A stretch of DNA of 8,299 nucleotides from Paracoccaceae bacterium (GCA_023260935.1 JALQTL010000465.1:1-8299); one strand, 5' to 3'; shown: positions 1-6,716, counted from the first letter of the stretch. Notes: generated by a model not told the origin, from the sequence alone. A program made the numbers and translations.

Positions 1-1004
1 ACCATGCCCGCCCCGGCCCCGCCGCCAGTAAAGCCGATATCGGTCATCAGCGCCTCGCCCGGGCCATTGACCACGCAGCCGATGATCGACAGGCTCATCG
101 GTTGCTTGATGTGTTCCAGCCGCTTTTCCAGCACCTCGACCGTCTTGATCACGTCAAAGCCCTGACGCGCGCAGGACGGGCAAGAAATGATCTGCACGCC
201 GCGGGTGCGCAGGCCGAGCGATTTCAAGATCTCGAAGCCCACCTTCACCTCTTCGACCGGATCGGCCGAGAGGCTGACGCGGATCGTATCGCCGATCCCC
301 ATCCACAACAGATTGCCAAGCCCGATGGCCGATTTGACCGTGCCCGACATCAAGCCCCCGGCTTCGGTGATGCCCAGGTGAATCGGCGCATCCGTCGCGT
401 CGGCCAATTGCTGATAGGCAGCAGCGGCCATGAACACGTCCGAGGCCTTCACGCTGATCTTGAATTCGTGAAAATCGTTATCCTGCAACAGCTTGATATG
501 GTCCAGCCCGGATTCGACCATGGCATTCGGGCAGGGTTCGCCATATTTGTCCAGCAGGTGCTTTTCCAGACTGCCGGCATTCACCCCGATGCGGATGGAA
601 CAGCCGTGGTCACGGGCGGCCTTGACCACCTCGGCCACGCGGCGGGCATCGCCGATATTGCCGGGGTTGATCCGCAGGCAGGCCGCCCCCGCTTCTGCCG
701 CCTCGATCGCGCGTTTGTAGTGGAAATGGATATCGGCCACGATCGGCACCGGGCTTTCGGCGCAGATTTCCTTCAGCGCACGGGTGCTTTCCTCATCCGG
801 GGTGGAAACGCGAACGATATCAGCCCCGGCAATGGCCGCGCGGGTGATCTGGTCCAGCGTGGCCGAAACATCCGTGGTCAGTGTGTTGGTCATTGTCTGC
901 ACGCTGATCGGCGCATCGCCCCCCACCAGAACCTTGCCGACCCGGATCTGCCGGGATTTCCGGCGATCGATGTTGCGCCAGGGACGGATGGGATTATGCG
1001 ACAT
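1..1004 (-). CDS. ispG: 4-hydroxy-3-methylbut-2-enyl diphosphate synthase (IspG/GcpE), C-terminus cut by window edge
   Basis: IspG is a cytoplasmic [4Fe-4S] enzyme that reduces methylerythritol cyclodiphosphate to HMBPP, the penultimate step of the MEP isoprenoid pathway. The window holds 334 codons from the start; by comparison with about 370 residues in E. coli, some 40 are missing beyond the left edge. Residues 1-250 form the TIM-barrel part (for example [16 protein letters not shown] near 25-40 and RINPGNIGD near 111-119). The Fe-S domain follows, with SCPSC (Cys275, Cys278), Cys310 in [11 protein letters not shown] and Glu317. These correspond to E. coli Cys270, Cys273, Cys305 and Glu312 with a constant offset of five. 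The ATG at 1004 is preceded by AAGGAG at good spacing; the ATG at 1020 is out of frame. It lies 127 bases downstream of rodZ on the same strand, an order also found in E. coli. Identification is close to certain. Confidence 0.97.
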   Translation of the reverse strand, partial: MSHNPIRPWRNIDRRKSRQIRVGKVLVGGDAPISVQTMTNTLTTDVSATLDQITRAAIAGADIVRVSTPDEESTRALKEICAESPVPIVADIHFHYKRAIEAAEAGAACLRINPGNIGDARRVAEVVKAARDHGCSIRIGVNAGSLEKHLLDKYGEPCPNAMVESGLDHIKLLQDNDFHEFKISVKASDVFMAAAAYQQLADATDAPIHLGITEAGGLMSGTVKSAIGLGNLLWMGIGDTIRVSLSADPVEEVKVGFEILKSLGLRTRGVQIISCPSCARQGFDVIKTVEVLEKRLEHIKQPMSLSIIGCVVNGPGEALMTDIGFTGGGAGAGM

Positions 1005-1131
1005 CTGCGGACTCCTTCATCGCCATGGCGCATTGATAAGGCCGCAGGCCCCCGCCCGCAATGGCCGCATTCACGCCAGACAGCCACAAGAGCCGCAAGG
1101 CAGAGCGATACCAAGCGGATGATCCGGCGGT

Positions 1132-2352
1132 TCAGTCGGTCGCGACCACGCCCGTCGCTTCGGCGACGTTCACGATGGCCGCAAGATCGGGGTCTGCCGA
1201 AAGATCGGCTACCGCAAAGTTCTGCGCCAGCGCTTCGGGCGACAGATCGACATTCTTGACGACCTGTGCGCCGGGGGCCGCCGGCCCAAAGGTCTGGCCA
1301 TTGACCCCGAAATACAGCGAGCCTGAATTGCCCGCCCGCAGAATCGGCGGCTCTTCCAGCGAAGGCACTGCCCAGCGTTCGCCGGCATCAAGGATCTTTT
1401 CGAACAGAACCGTGCCGTCAGCCGCCTTGACCTGAACCCATGACGGGCGGACGGCGATAAGTTCCACGCCCGGCTGGGCGTCGGCCACCACCTGAACGGT
1501 TGCCTCTTGCGCCAAGGCTTCATCCACCGCAAGGGCAACCGCATTGGCCACATCGCCGGCAAGCGCGCCCTGTTCGCGCGGGTTGATCGCCGCAATCGGG
1601 CCATCGCGCGATGTCAGCACCGGCACATCCAGCGCTTCGGGGCGGTAAAGACGGTCCATCCGGTCCGCCTGCTGCACCGGGTCGCCGCCTGCCAGTTGCG
1701 TGCCTTCCTCGGCCGCCGGGGCCGACCGCACGATGGGCGCGGCACCCGTGACATTGCCAAGGGGGTCGATCTCGGCCACCACGGCGGGGGCCTGATCCAC
1801 CGGGGCCAGCTGCACGCGCTGCACCTCCTGCAACACTGACCAGCCGCCATAGCCGATGGCCCCGATCAGGGCCACAAGCACGACCAGAGAGCCGACAGCG
1901 CCCGGTTCGATCGAGGCGAAGATGCTTTCACCGCGCGGAATGAACGTTGCATTGGGGTTGGCCAGCGGATCGCGGAATTCCTGCGTGCTGCGGGCCCGGG
2001 CCGACACACGGGTCGCCGAAGAGGCGGCCGCGCTCATCCCATGGGCAACTTCGAAATTCGCCTCGGCGCAAAAGCGCTGGAAGGCCGCGTCCGGGTCCAT
2101 GCCCAGATAGCGGGCATAGGACCGCACATAGCCTGCGATGAAACCCTGGGTTTCAAAGGCCGAGACATCGGCGTTTTCGATGGCGGCGATATAGGCGGCC
2201 TTGATCTTCAGTTCGCGCTGAACATCCAGCAGGGACTTGCCCAGCGTGGCGCGTTCGCCCCGCATCAGATCACCCAGACGCAGATCGTAATCGTCAAACC
2301 CCTTGGGTTTGTCCGCCTCGGTCGTCGAAGGTTTTGCCCTCCGCCCGATCAT
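1132..2352 (-). CDS. rodZ: RodZ-like membrane protein: N-terminal helix-turn-helix, one transmembrane segment, DUF4115 domain
   Basis: This is a bitopic inner-membrane protein of the RodZ family, which links the MreB cytoskeleton to the elongasome and helps set rod shape. In the 406 residues, 22-95 form an HTH_25-type domain with the typical run FIAGYVRSYARYLGMD (71-86). A basic and Ala/Ser-rich linker follows, then a hydrophobic segment at about 152-170 (GSLVVLVALIGAIGYGG). Next comes a long Ala/Pro/acidic periplasmic linker, and at 297-370 a DUF4115-like beta domain (SWVQVKAADGTVLFEK, GERWAVP, GSLYFGVNGQ). It is longer than E. coli RodZ (about 337 residues), mainly because of the linker. 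The ATG at 2352 has a weak GAGG-type site upstream. It sits between hemA and ispG; rodZ-ispG adjacency is widely conserved and supports the call. Whether it acts on MreB in this organism is inferred from the family. Confidence 0.88.
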   Translation of the reverse strand: MIGRRAKPSTTEADKPKGFDDYDLRLGDLMRGERATLGKSLLDVQRELKIKAAYIAAIENADVSAFETQGFIAGYVRSYARYLGMDPDAAFQRFCAEANFEVAHGMSAAASSATRVSARARSTQEFRDPLANPNATFIPRGESIFASIEPGAVGSLVVLVALIGAIGYGGWSVLQEVQRVQLAPVDQAPAVVAEIDPLGNVTGAAPIVRSAPAAEEGTQLAGGDPVQQADRMDRLYRPEALDVPVLTSRDGPIAAINPREQGALAGDVANAVALAVDEALAQEATVQVVADAQPGVELIAVRPSWVQVKAADGTVLFEKILDAGERWAVPSLEEPPILRAGNSGSLYFGVNGQTFGPAAPGAQVVKNVDLSPEALAQNFAVADLSADPDLAAIVNVAEATGVVATD

Positions 2353-2414
2353 GCGCCCTGCCTCATGAATTCCCCGTGTCCCTCAAGCCGCGTTGGTGCG
2401 ACTCATGTTCATTC

Positions 2415-2442
2415 GTATTAGACGGAAGGTAGCACAACACAA
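2415..2442 (-). promoter_or_regulatory. candidate sigma70-type promoter for rodZ (and possibly ispG)
   Basis: On the minus strand, TTGTGT (2442-2437) and TAATAC (2420-2415) are separated by 16 bases. Transcription would begin near 2408, about 55 bases before the rodZ ATG. The TAATAC hexamer is close to consensus and sits in a locally AT-richer stretch between the hemA stop and rodZ. This is a visual match only; no terminator for hemA was seen before it. Confidence 0.45.
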
Positions 2443-2467
2443 GGGCTTTTGCATGTGCGAGATGACG

Positions 2468-3697
2468 TCAGGCGCTGACCTCGGCGCGATTCAGCGCACA
2501 GTGCTGCCAAAGCTGGTCCATCGCCTTTACCAGACTGTCGATCTCGGCGCTGTCATGCACCGGCGAAGGCGTGAAACGCAGCCTTTCGGTGCCACGCGGC
2601 ACAGTGGGGAAGTTGATCGGCTGCACATAGATGCCATGCTGGTCGAGCAGCATGTCGGACAGCATCTTGCAATGGATGGGGTCGCCCACATGAACGGGCA
2701 CAATATGCGACCCGTGGTCGATGATCGGCAGGCCCAGCGCCTTGAGCCGCATCTTCAGGATCCGCGCCTGCAACTGCTGCCTGTCACGCAGGGCCTGACC
2801 GGCGGCGGTTTTCAGGAACTTCACGCTGGCGGCGGCCCCGGCGGCCACGGCGGGCGGCAGGCTGGTGGTGAAGATGAACCCCGGCGCATAGGACCGCACA
2901 GCATCCACCATCTTCGCACTTGCAGCAATATAGCCGCCGAAAACCCCGTAAGCCTTGGCCAGCGTGGCGTTGATGATATCGATCCGGTGCATCTGGCCAT
3001 CCCGTTCGGCCACCCCTGCCCCGCGCGGGCCATACATGCCCACGGCATGCACCTCGTCAATATAGGTCAGCGCGCCCATTTCGTCGGCCAGATCGCAGAT
3101 CGCCTCGATCGGGCCAAAGTCGCCATCCATCGAATAGATCGATTCGAAGGCGATCAGCTTCGGCGCCGCCGGGTCATCGGCCTGCATCAGTTCGCGCAGA
3201 TGGGCCACGTCATTGTGGCGGAAGATCCGCTTCGGCCCGCCACCACGCCGCACGCCTTCGATCATCGAGGCATGGTTCAGCGCATCGGAATAGATGATCA
3301 GGCCCGGAAAGATGGCCCGCAAGGTGGAAAGGGTCGCGTCATTGGCAATATAGGCGCTGGAAAAGACCAGAGCGGCCTCCTTGCCATGCAGGTCGGCCAA
3401 TTCCGCCTCCAGCCGCTTGTGATAGACGGTGGTGCCGGAAATGTTGCGCGTGCCGCCCGAGCCTGCGCCCGTGGCATCCAGCGCCTCGTGCATCGCGGCC
3501 AGCACATCGGGGTGCTGCCCCATCCCCAGATAATCGTTGCCGCACCAGACGGTGATCGGCTTCTTGCTGCCGTCGGGCCGGGTCCAGACCGCATGCGGGA
3601 ACTGCCCATTCTGGCGTTCGATATCGATGAAGGTGCGATAACGGCCTTCGTCATGAAGACGCTGCAATGCAGTGTCGAGGGCGGCATCGTAGTTCAT
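2468..3697 (-). CDS. hemA: 5-aminolevulinate synthase (C4/Shemin pathway)
   Basis: This PLP-dependent cytoplasmic enzyme condenses glycine with succinyl-CoA to give 5-aminolevulinate, the committed precursor of heme, vitamin B12 and, where present, bacteriochlorophyll. The 409 residues are full length. The catalytic Lys248 lies in [13 protein letters not shown]. Asp214 and His217 lie in YIDEVHAVG, and Arg21, Thr83 and Asn85 line the substrate site. Arg374 (ERLRFTPSP) binds the glycine carboxylate. This numbering matches Rhodobacter capsulatus HemA exactly. The start is ATG 3697 (MNYDAAL), preceded by AAGGAG eight bases away. An in-frame ATG at 3745 would add 16 residues ([16 protein letters not shown]), lacks a similar ribosome binding site and is not expected in the family. 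The FnrL-like palindrome upstream suggests control by oxygen. The sequence does not show whether a second ALAS (like hemT) exists elsewhere. Confidence 0.98.
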   Translation of the reverse strand: MNYDAALDTALQRLHDEGRYRTFIDIERQNGQFPHAVWTRPDGSKKPITVWCGNDYLGMGQHPDVLAAMHEALDATGAGSGGTRNISGTTVYHKRLEAELADLHGKEAALVFSSAYIANDATLSTLRAIFPGLIIYSDALNHASMIEGVRRGGGPKRIFRHNDVAHLRELMQADDPAAPKLIAFESIYSMDGDFGPIEAICDLADEMGALTYIDEVHAVGMYGPRGAGVAERDGQMHRIDIINATLAKAYGVFGGYIAASAKMVDAVRSYAPGFIFTTSLPPAVAAGAAASVKFLKTAAGQALRDRQQLQARILKMRLKALGLPIIDHGSHIVPVHVGDPIHCKMLSDMLLDQHGIYVQPINFPTVPRGTERLRFTPSPVHDSAEIDSLVKAMDQLWQHCALNRAEVSA

Positions 3698-3771
3698 CGC
3701 TTTTCTCCTTGGCATGCGCCCGATCTTGCGCCGGCTTTGCGACACCTAACAGTGCGCAGGGCTTGGGGGCC

Positions 3772-3785
3772 TTGACTTGTGTCAA
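3772..3785 (-). promoter_or_regulatory. FNR/FnrL-type palindrome upstream of hemA
   Basis: TTGAC-TTGT-GTCAA has perfect five-base inverted arms with a four-base spacer, which is the architecture of the FNR/FnrL site TTGAT-N4-ATCAA. Its centre is about 81 bases before the hemA ATG. On the minus strand a possible -10 element, TTAGGT, lies at 3749-3744. Transcription from it would start near 3737, placing the palindrome at about -41.5, the usual position for a class II FNR-activated promoter. FnrL control of hemA is known in Rhodobacter sphaeroides; its action here is inferred. A related Crp/Fnr-family protein such as DNR could also use this site. Confidence 0.65.
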
Positions 3786-3853
3786 TTAAAGATGTGGGGA
3801 AAGTAGGCAATTTGCCGCCCCTGCACATTCCCTTGCGTCACTTCTTCTGAAAC

Positions 3854-3873
3854 CGGACGGAAACGGACGGAAA
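3854..3873. repeat. two tandem copies of a 10-base unit
   Basis: CGGACGGAAA occurs twice without interruption, in the 251-base gap between hemA and the secreted-protein gene. It is followed by a related AAAGACCG. No known regulator motif was recognised; it may be chance or replication slippage. Confidence 0.6.
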
Positions 3874-3907
3874 GACCGCCAGCGAAACGGGACAGAATAA
3901 ATACGCA

Positions 3908-3952
3908 GGGGGCCGGTTTCACGGGGGCCAGTTTCACGGGGGCCGGTTTCAC
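3908..3952. repeat. three tandem copies of a 15-base unit at the 3' end of the secreted-protein gene
   Basis: The unit GGGGGCCGGTTTCAC is repeated three times head to tail; the middle copy has A in place of the second G of CCGG (GGGGGCCAGTTTCAC). A further GGGG follows at 3953-3956. On the minus strand each unit contains TGA. Because the unit is five codons long, all three TGA triplets are in the frame of the upstream gene, and the first is its stop codon. Expansion or contraction would therefore change only the untranslated tail. Confidence 0.9.
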
Positions 3953-4359
3953 GGGGCAGGTGCGATTTCCAGAACCACGACACAGGGATCGCCCTCGCCG
4001 CGAGCCCCGTCACAGGCCGCTGTCGCCGCTTTTGCCGCCGCGGCAGCATCGGGCAGGTCTGCCAGCGCAATGGCCGAGGCGACAGGCTTGCCATCGCGGA
4101 TCACCCCCTGCGAGGGCGAAGCCGCCAGTGCGGCAAAGCCATTGGTTCCGGGAACAAAAAGCGCAAGCGCCTGTTCATTGGTCATCACCAGCCGCAGCGT
4201 GGCAAGTTCGTCCGGGCTCAGGAAGGGATGAACGTAAAGCCGCACCTGCGATGCGCCCAGCGTCGCCTCTTCGATGCTGACCTCTTGTGCCGAGGCGACA
4301 TGGCCCAGCACCAGCGCCAGAAGCGCCGCCCCCCCGAACACCTTTCCAAAGCCGGCCAT
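3949..4359 (-). CDS. small secreted protein of unknown function
   Basis: I do not recognise this 136-residue protein. It begins with a convincing Sec signal peptide: a short N-region with one Lys, a hydrophobic core AALLALVLG (11-19), and a likely signal peptidase I site after ASA (22-24). The mature part of about 112 residues would be periplasmic. It has two cysteines (Cys116, Cys126) close enough for a disulfide, an Ala-rich helix (105-115) and an Ala/Pro C-terminus. The start at 4359 is chosen because AAGGAA lies just upstream and the signal peptide begins there; an upstream in-frame ATG at 4437 would add 26 unlikely residues. It lies upstream of hemA on the same strand but 251 bases away, so co-transcription is uncertain. 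Its stop codon is the first TGA of a 15-base tandem repeat. Real gene: likely; function: unknown. Confidence 0.75.
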   Translation of the reverse strand: MAGFGKVFGGAALLALVLGHVASAQEVSIEEATLGASQVRLYVHPFLSPDELATLRLVMTNEQALALFVPGTNGFAALAASPSQGVIRDGKPVASAIALADLPDAAAAAKAATAACDGARGEGDPCVVVLEIAPAP

Positions 4360-4419
4360 CGGCGTTCCTTTCCGAACTGCATGACTCTCCGCGGGCCGTT
4401 TACACCAGCCTGCCCCCTC

Positions 4420-4447
4420 TGGACAGTGCCTTGCCACCTGATAGGGT
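4420..4447 (+). promoter_or_regulatory. candidate sigma70-type promoter for the M20 peptidase gene
   Basis: TGGACA (4420-4425) and TAGGGT (4442-4447) are 16 bases apart, placing the transcription start near 4454 and leaving a leader of about 35 bases. It lies in the 130-base divergent gap shared with the secreted-protein gene. The match is moderate and visual only. Confidence 0.3.
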
Positions 4448-4489
4448 CGCCCCCCGGATCACATTTTTTCGAACCATAAGGGGGTGCCC

Positions 4490-5860
4490 ATGTCCTTGAA
4501 TGCTGTCCTGTCGCGGATCGACAACGATCTGCCCGGCGCGCTCGACCGGCTGATGGAGCTGTTGCGCATCCCCTCGATCTCGACCGACCCGGCCTTCAAG
4601 GCAGATTGCGCCCGCGCGGCCGACTGGCTGGTCGAGGATCTGAAATCGCTGGGCTTCGAGGCCGCAAGCCGGCCCACCCCGGGGCATCCGATGGTGGTGG
4701 CCCATGGCGGCAGCGGCGGCCGGCACCTGCTGTTCTATGGCCATTACGACGTGCAGCCGGTGGACCCGCTGGCCCTGTGGCACCGCGACCCCTTTGACCC
4801 GGAGATCCAGGACACGCCCAAGGGCCGTGTCATCCGCGCCCGCGGGGCATCAGATGACAAGGGGCAATTGATGACCTTTCTGGAGGCGCTGCGCGCATGG
4901 AAGGCGGAATATGGCACCCTGCCCTGCCGGTTGACGATCTTTCTGGAGGGCGAGGAGGAATCCGGCTCTCCGTCGCTGATCCCTTTCATGAAAGAAAACG
5001 CGGCAGAGCTGAAGGCCGATCTGGCGATGATCTGCGATACTGGCCTGTTTCAGGATACTGCGCCGGCCATCGTCACCATGCTGCGCGGACTGCTGGGCGA
5101 GGAAATCACCATCACCGGCCCGAACAAGGATCTGCATTCGGGCATGTATGGCGGTGCTGCCATCAACCCGATCCGCGTGCTGTCGCGCATTCTTGGCAAC
5201 ATGCATGATGACAGCGGCCATATCACCATCCCGCATTTCTATGACGGGGTTACCGAACTGCCCGATGCCATTCGCCAGCAATGGCAGTCGCTGGCCTTTG
5301 ACCACGCGCGGTTTCTGGGCGACGTGGGCCTGTCGGTGCCCGCGGGCGAGGCGGATCGCACGCCGCTGGAAATGATCTGGTCGCGCCCGACGGCCGAGAT
5401 CAACGGCATCTGGGGCGGCTATACCGGCGACGGGTTCAAGACGGTGCTGCCCTCTGAGGCCCATGCCAAGGTCAGCTTCCGCCTTGTCGGCCAGCAAGAC
5501 CCCTTTGCCATCCGCGACCATTTCCGCGCCTGGGTCCGCGACCAGCTTCCCGCCGATTGCAAGGTGGAATTCCACGGCCATGGCGCGGGGCCTGCGGGGC
5601 ACATGTCGGTCGAAGACCCCGCCTTTGAAGCCGCCCGCGCGGCATTGGCCGATGAATGGGGCAGGCCTGCGGCCTATGTCGGATGCGGCGGATCGATCCC
5701 GATCGCGGGGTATTTCCAGACCGTGCTGGGGATGGATGCGATGCTGCTGGGTTTTGGCCGCGACGATGACCAGATCCACAGCCCGAACGAGAAATATGAT
5801 GTGGAGTGTTTCCACAAGGGCATCCGGTCCTGGGCCCGGCTTCTGGCGCGGATGGCCTGA
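4490..5860 (+). CDS. M20-family zinc metallopeptidase (CNDP/carnosinase-like dipeptidase)
   Basis: This is a probable cytoplasmic di-zinc peptidase of 456 residues that hydrolyses dipeptides or related amide substrates. All five metal ligands of the family are visible: His85 (YGHYDVQP, with Asp87 behind it), bridging Asp122 (GASDDKG), Glu157 (EGEEESGS, with Glu156 as the catalytic base), Asp183 (ICDTG) and His430 (QIHSPNE). The lid/dimerisation domain occupies about 200-320 and carries His216 (DLHSGMYGG), the His contributed across the dimer in this family. The length fits the CNDP group rather than DapE or ArgE (about 375-390). The ATG at 4490 is preceded by AAGGGGG; a GTG at 4484 is in frame but overlaps that site. 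No signal peptide is seen. Substrate cannot be told from sequence: older annotations call such proteins DapE-like, and there is no lysine-pathway context here. Confidence 0.93.
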   Translation: MSLNAVLSRIDNDLPGALDRLMELLRIPSISTDPAFKADCARAADWLVEDLKSLGFEAASRPTPGHPMVVAHGGSGGRHLLFYGHYDVQPVDPLALWHRDPFDPEIQDTPKGRVIRARGASDDKGQLMTFLEALRAWKAEYGTLPCRLTIFLEGEEESGSPSLIPFMKENAAELKADLAMICDTGLFQDTAPAIVTMLRGLLGEEITITGPNKDLHSGMYGGAAINPIRVLSRILGNMHDDSGHITIPHFYDGVTELPDAIRQQWQSLAFDHARFLGDVGLSVPAGEADRTPLEMIWSRPTAEINGIWGGYTGDGFKTVLPSEAHAKVSFRLVGQQDPFAIRDHFRAWVRDQLPADCKVEFHGHGAGPAGHMSVEDPAFEAARAALADEWGRPAAYVGCGGSIPIAGYFQTVLGMDAMLLGFGRDDDQIHSPNEKYDVECFHKGIRSWARLLARMA

Positions 5861-5880
5861 GCCTGCCCCCGGACGCACCC

Positions 5881-5937
5881 CCGGGGGGCTGTCTGCCCCC
5901 CGGCCCCCCCGAGAGTATTTTGACCAAGATGAAGCAG
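5881..5937. repeat. REP-like intergenic element: G/C hairpin plus conserved-looking tail
   Basis: A perfect nine-base-pair stem, CCGGGGGGC (5881-5889) and GCCCCCCGG (5895-5903) with loop TGTCT, is followed by a C-run and the tail GAGAGTATTTTGACCAAGAT, ending in GAAGCAG. From memory, hairpins of this kind followed by GAGTATTT and AAGATGAAG recur in intergenic regions of Rhodobacteraceae; that recollection needs a genome search. It begins 20 bases after the M20 stop and could slow or end transcription, although the T-run is not adjacent to the stem. Its tail runs into the acetyltransferase start. Confidence 0.6.
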
Positions 5938-6378
5938 ATGGACGCGATACGCACGGCGCATGCCGGGGATGAAGCCGCCTGGCGCGGGCTTTGGCGGGGG
6001 TTTACCGGCTTTTACGGGATCACCCTGCCCGAGACCACCACGGCCGCCACCTGGGCCCGGATCATCGACCCCGATCATCCGATGACTTGCCGACTGGCCC
6101 TTGCCGGCGGGGAAGCGGTGGGATTTGCCATCCACCATGCGCATGCATCGACATGGGTGCCGGGTAATGACGTCTATCTGGAAGACCTGTTCGTGGCGCC
6201 CGAGGCGCGGGGCGCAGGCGTGGCGCGCGCGCTGATCGAGGATCTGATCGCCATCGGGCGGGCGAAGGGCTGGCACCGGCTTTACTGGAACACACATCAC
6301 GACAACGCCGAGGCGCGCCGCCTTTATGACCGGTTCTGTGCGGATGACGGGCATATCCGATATCGGATGACGCTATAG
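5938..6378 (+). CDS. GNAT-family N-acetyltransferase
   Basis: This 146-residue single-domain GNAT protein transfers an acetyl group from acetyl-CoA to an unknown amine. Strand 1 and helix 1 are at IRTAHAGDEAAW (4-15). Motif A is at about 79-108 (VYLEDLFVAPEARGAGVARA), with the acetyl-CoA pyrophosphate loop R91-G-A-G-V-A96. Motif B includes LYWNTHHDNAEARRLY (115-130), with Tyr130 in the position of the usual general acid. It most resembles small GNATs annotated as acting on amino-acid or polyamine substrates, but specificity cannot be read. Start choice is uncertain: ATG 5938 is used because ATG 5929 lies inside the REP-like tail, and neither has a clear Shine-Dalgarno sequence. An in-frame reading from 5806 passes through the hairpin and is unlikely to be translated. 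It ends in a palindrome shared with the convergent gene. Confidence 0.88.
   Translation: MDAIRTAHAGDEAAWRGLWRGFTGFYGITLPETTTAATWARIIDPDHPMTCRLALAGGEAVGFAIHHAHASTWVPGNDVYLEDLFVAPEARGAGVARALIEDLIAIGRAKGWHRLYWNTHHDNAEARRLYDRFCADDGHIRYRMTL
6373..6378. other. six-base palindrome encoding the last Leu codon and stop of two convergent genes
   Basis: CTATAG is its own reverse complement. On the plus strand it gives Leu-stop for the acetyltransferase; on the minus strand it gives Leu-stop for the secreted protein. The two coding regions therefore overlap by exactly these six bases, with no room for separate terminators between them. Confidence 0.95.
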
Positions 6379-6699
6379 ATCGCCATAGCGCACGACGGTG
6401 ACTTCGCCACCTTCGGTGACGAAGCGCAGGTCGATGCCCCGGATTTCGACCGTGGCGCATTCCCAGATCTCGAACGGGGGCCAGCGCACGCAGTAGCGGT
6501 TGTCGCGCACTTCCCAGCGCCCGCGCCCCCCGGCCTTGATGGTGCGGCCATCGGCCAGGAAATCCTGCGCGACACCTTCGGGATAGATCACCACGCGTGA
6601 GGTCAGGGCCCCGGTGATGGCCGGCCCGTCAAGGCGTTGCCAATCTTCGGCGAAGGCCGTTGCGGGCAGCATCAGAAGTGCCAGAACCAATCGCCGCAT
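6373..6699 (-). CDS. small secreted protein of unknown function
   Basis: This 108-residue protein was not assigned to a family with confidence. It has a clear Sec signal peptide: Arg2-Arg3, hydrophobic core LVLALLMLPA (4-13) and a cleavage site after AFA (15-17), leaving a mature protein of about 91 residues. The mature part looks all-beta: SRVVIYPEG, DFLADGRTIKAGGRGRWEV, RYCVRWPPF, IWECATVEI, LRFVTEGGEVTVVRYG. Cys70 and Cys81 probably form a disulfide. The pattern of a Gly-Arg-Trp turn, then Cys-x-x-Trp, then Trp-x-Cys, recalls small periplasmic DUF995/lipocalin-like proteins, a tentative comparison. ATG 6699 is preceded by GGGAGGAC, a strong ribosome binding site. The reading frame stays open upstream through the whole antisense of purB, which is a shadow and not part of this gene. 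It is divergent from purB and convergent with the acetyltransferase. Confidence 0.8.
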   Translation of the reverse strand: MRRLVLALLMLPATAFAEDWQRLDGPAITGALTSRVVIYPEGVAQDFLADGRTIKAGGRGRWEVRDNRYCVRWPPFEIWECATVEIRGIDLRFVTEGGEVTVVRYGDL

Positions 6700-6716
6700 T
6701 GTCCTCCCTTCGCCTT

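Noticed and set aside
145..157. TTGAT-CAC-GTCAA, a second FNR-like palindrome
   Set aside because: The spacer is three bases instead of four, and it lies deep inside the ispG coding region, where it also encodes conserved residues.
890..1114. 74-codon minus-strand frame with a TTG start and a hydrophobic N-terminus between rodZ and ispG
   Set aside because: Most of it overlaps ispG out of frame, the start codon is TTG without a good ribosome binding site, and the downstream half looks random.
102..1259. Long plus-strand open frame (385 codons) opposite ispG
   Set aside because: It is antisense to ispG, whose catalytic cysteines and ribosome binding site are clear. The translation is low-complexity Arg/Ala/Gly text typical of high-G+C shadows.
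3698..3745. Sixteen-residue N-terminal extension of HemA from an upstream in-frame ATG
   Set aside because: It would place the start next to the predicted transcription start, lacks a good ribosome binding site, and is absent from the HemA proteins I know. ATG 3697 has AAGGAG at ideal distance.
2393..3775. 460-codon plus-strand open frame opposite hemA
   Set aside because: It mirrors the full-length 5-aminolevulinate synthase in the antisense frame, with no recognisable motif and no independent ribosome binding site.
3786..4094. 102-codon minus-strand frame containing a repeated RETGP motif
   Set aside because: The peptide repeat is only the 15-base tandem repeat read in a second frame. It overlaps the signal-peptide gene out of frame and has no supported start.
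4850..5878. 342-codon minus-strand open frame opposite the M20 peptidase
   Set aside because: It is a shadow of a gene with all catalytic residues intact. The product is His/Arg-rich without domain features.
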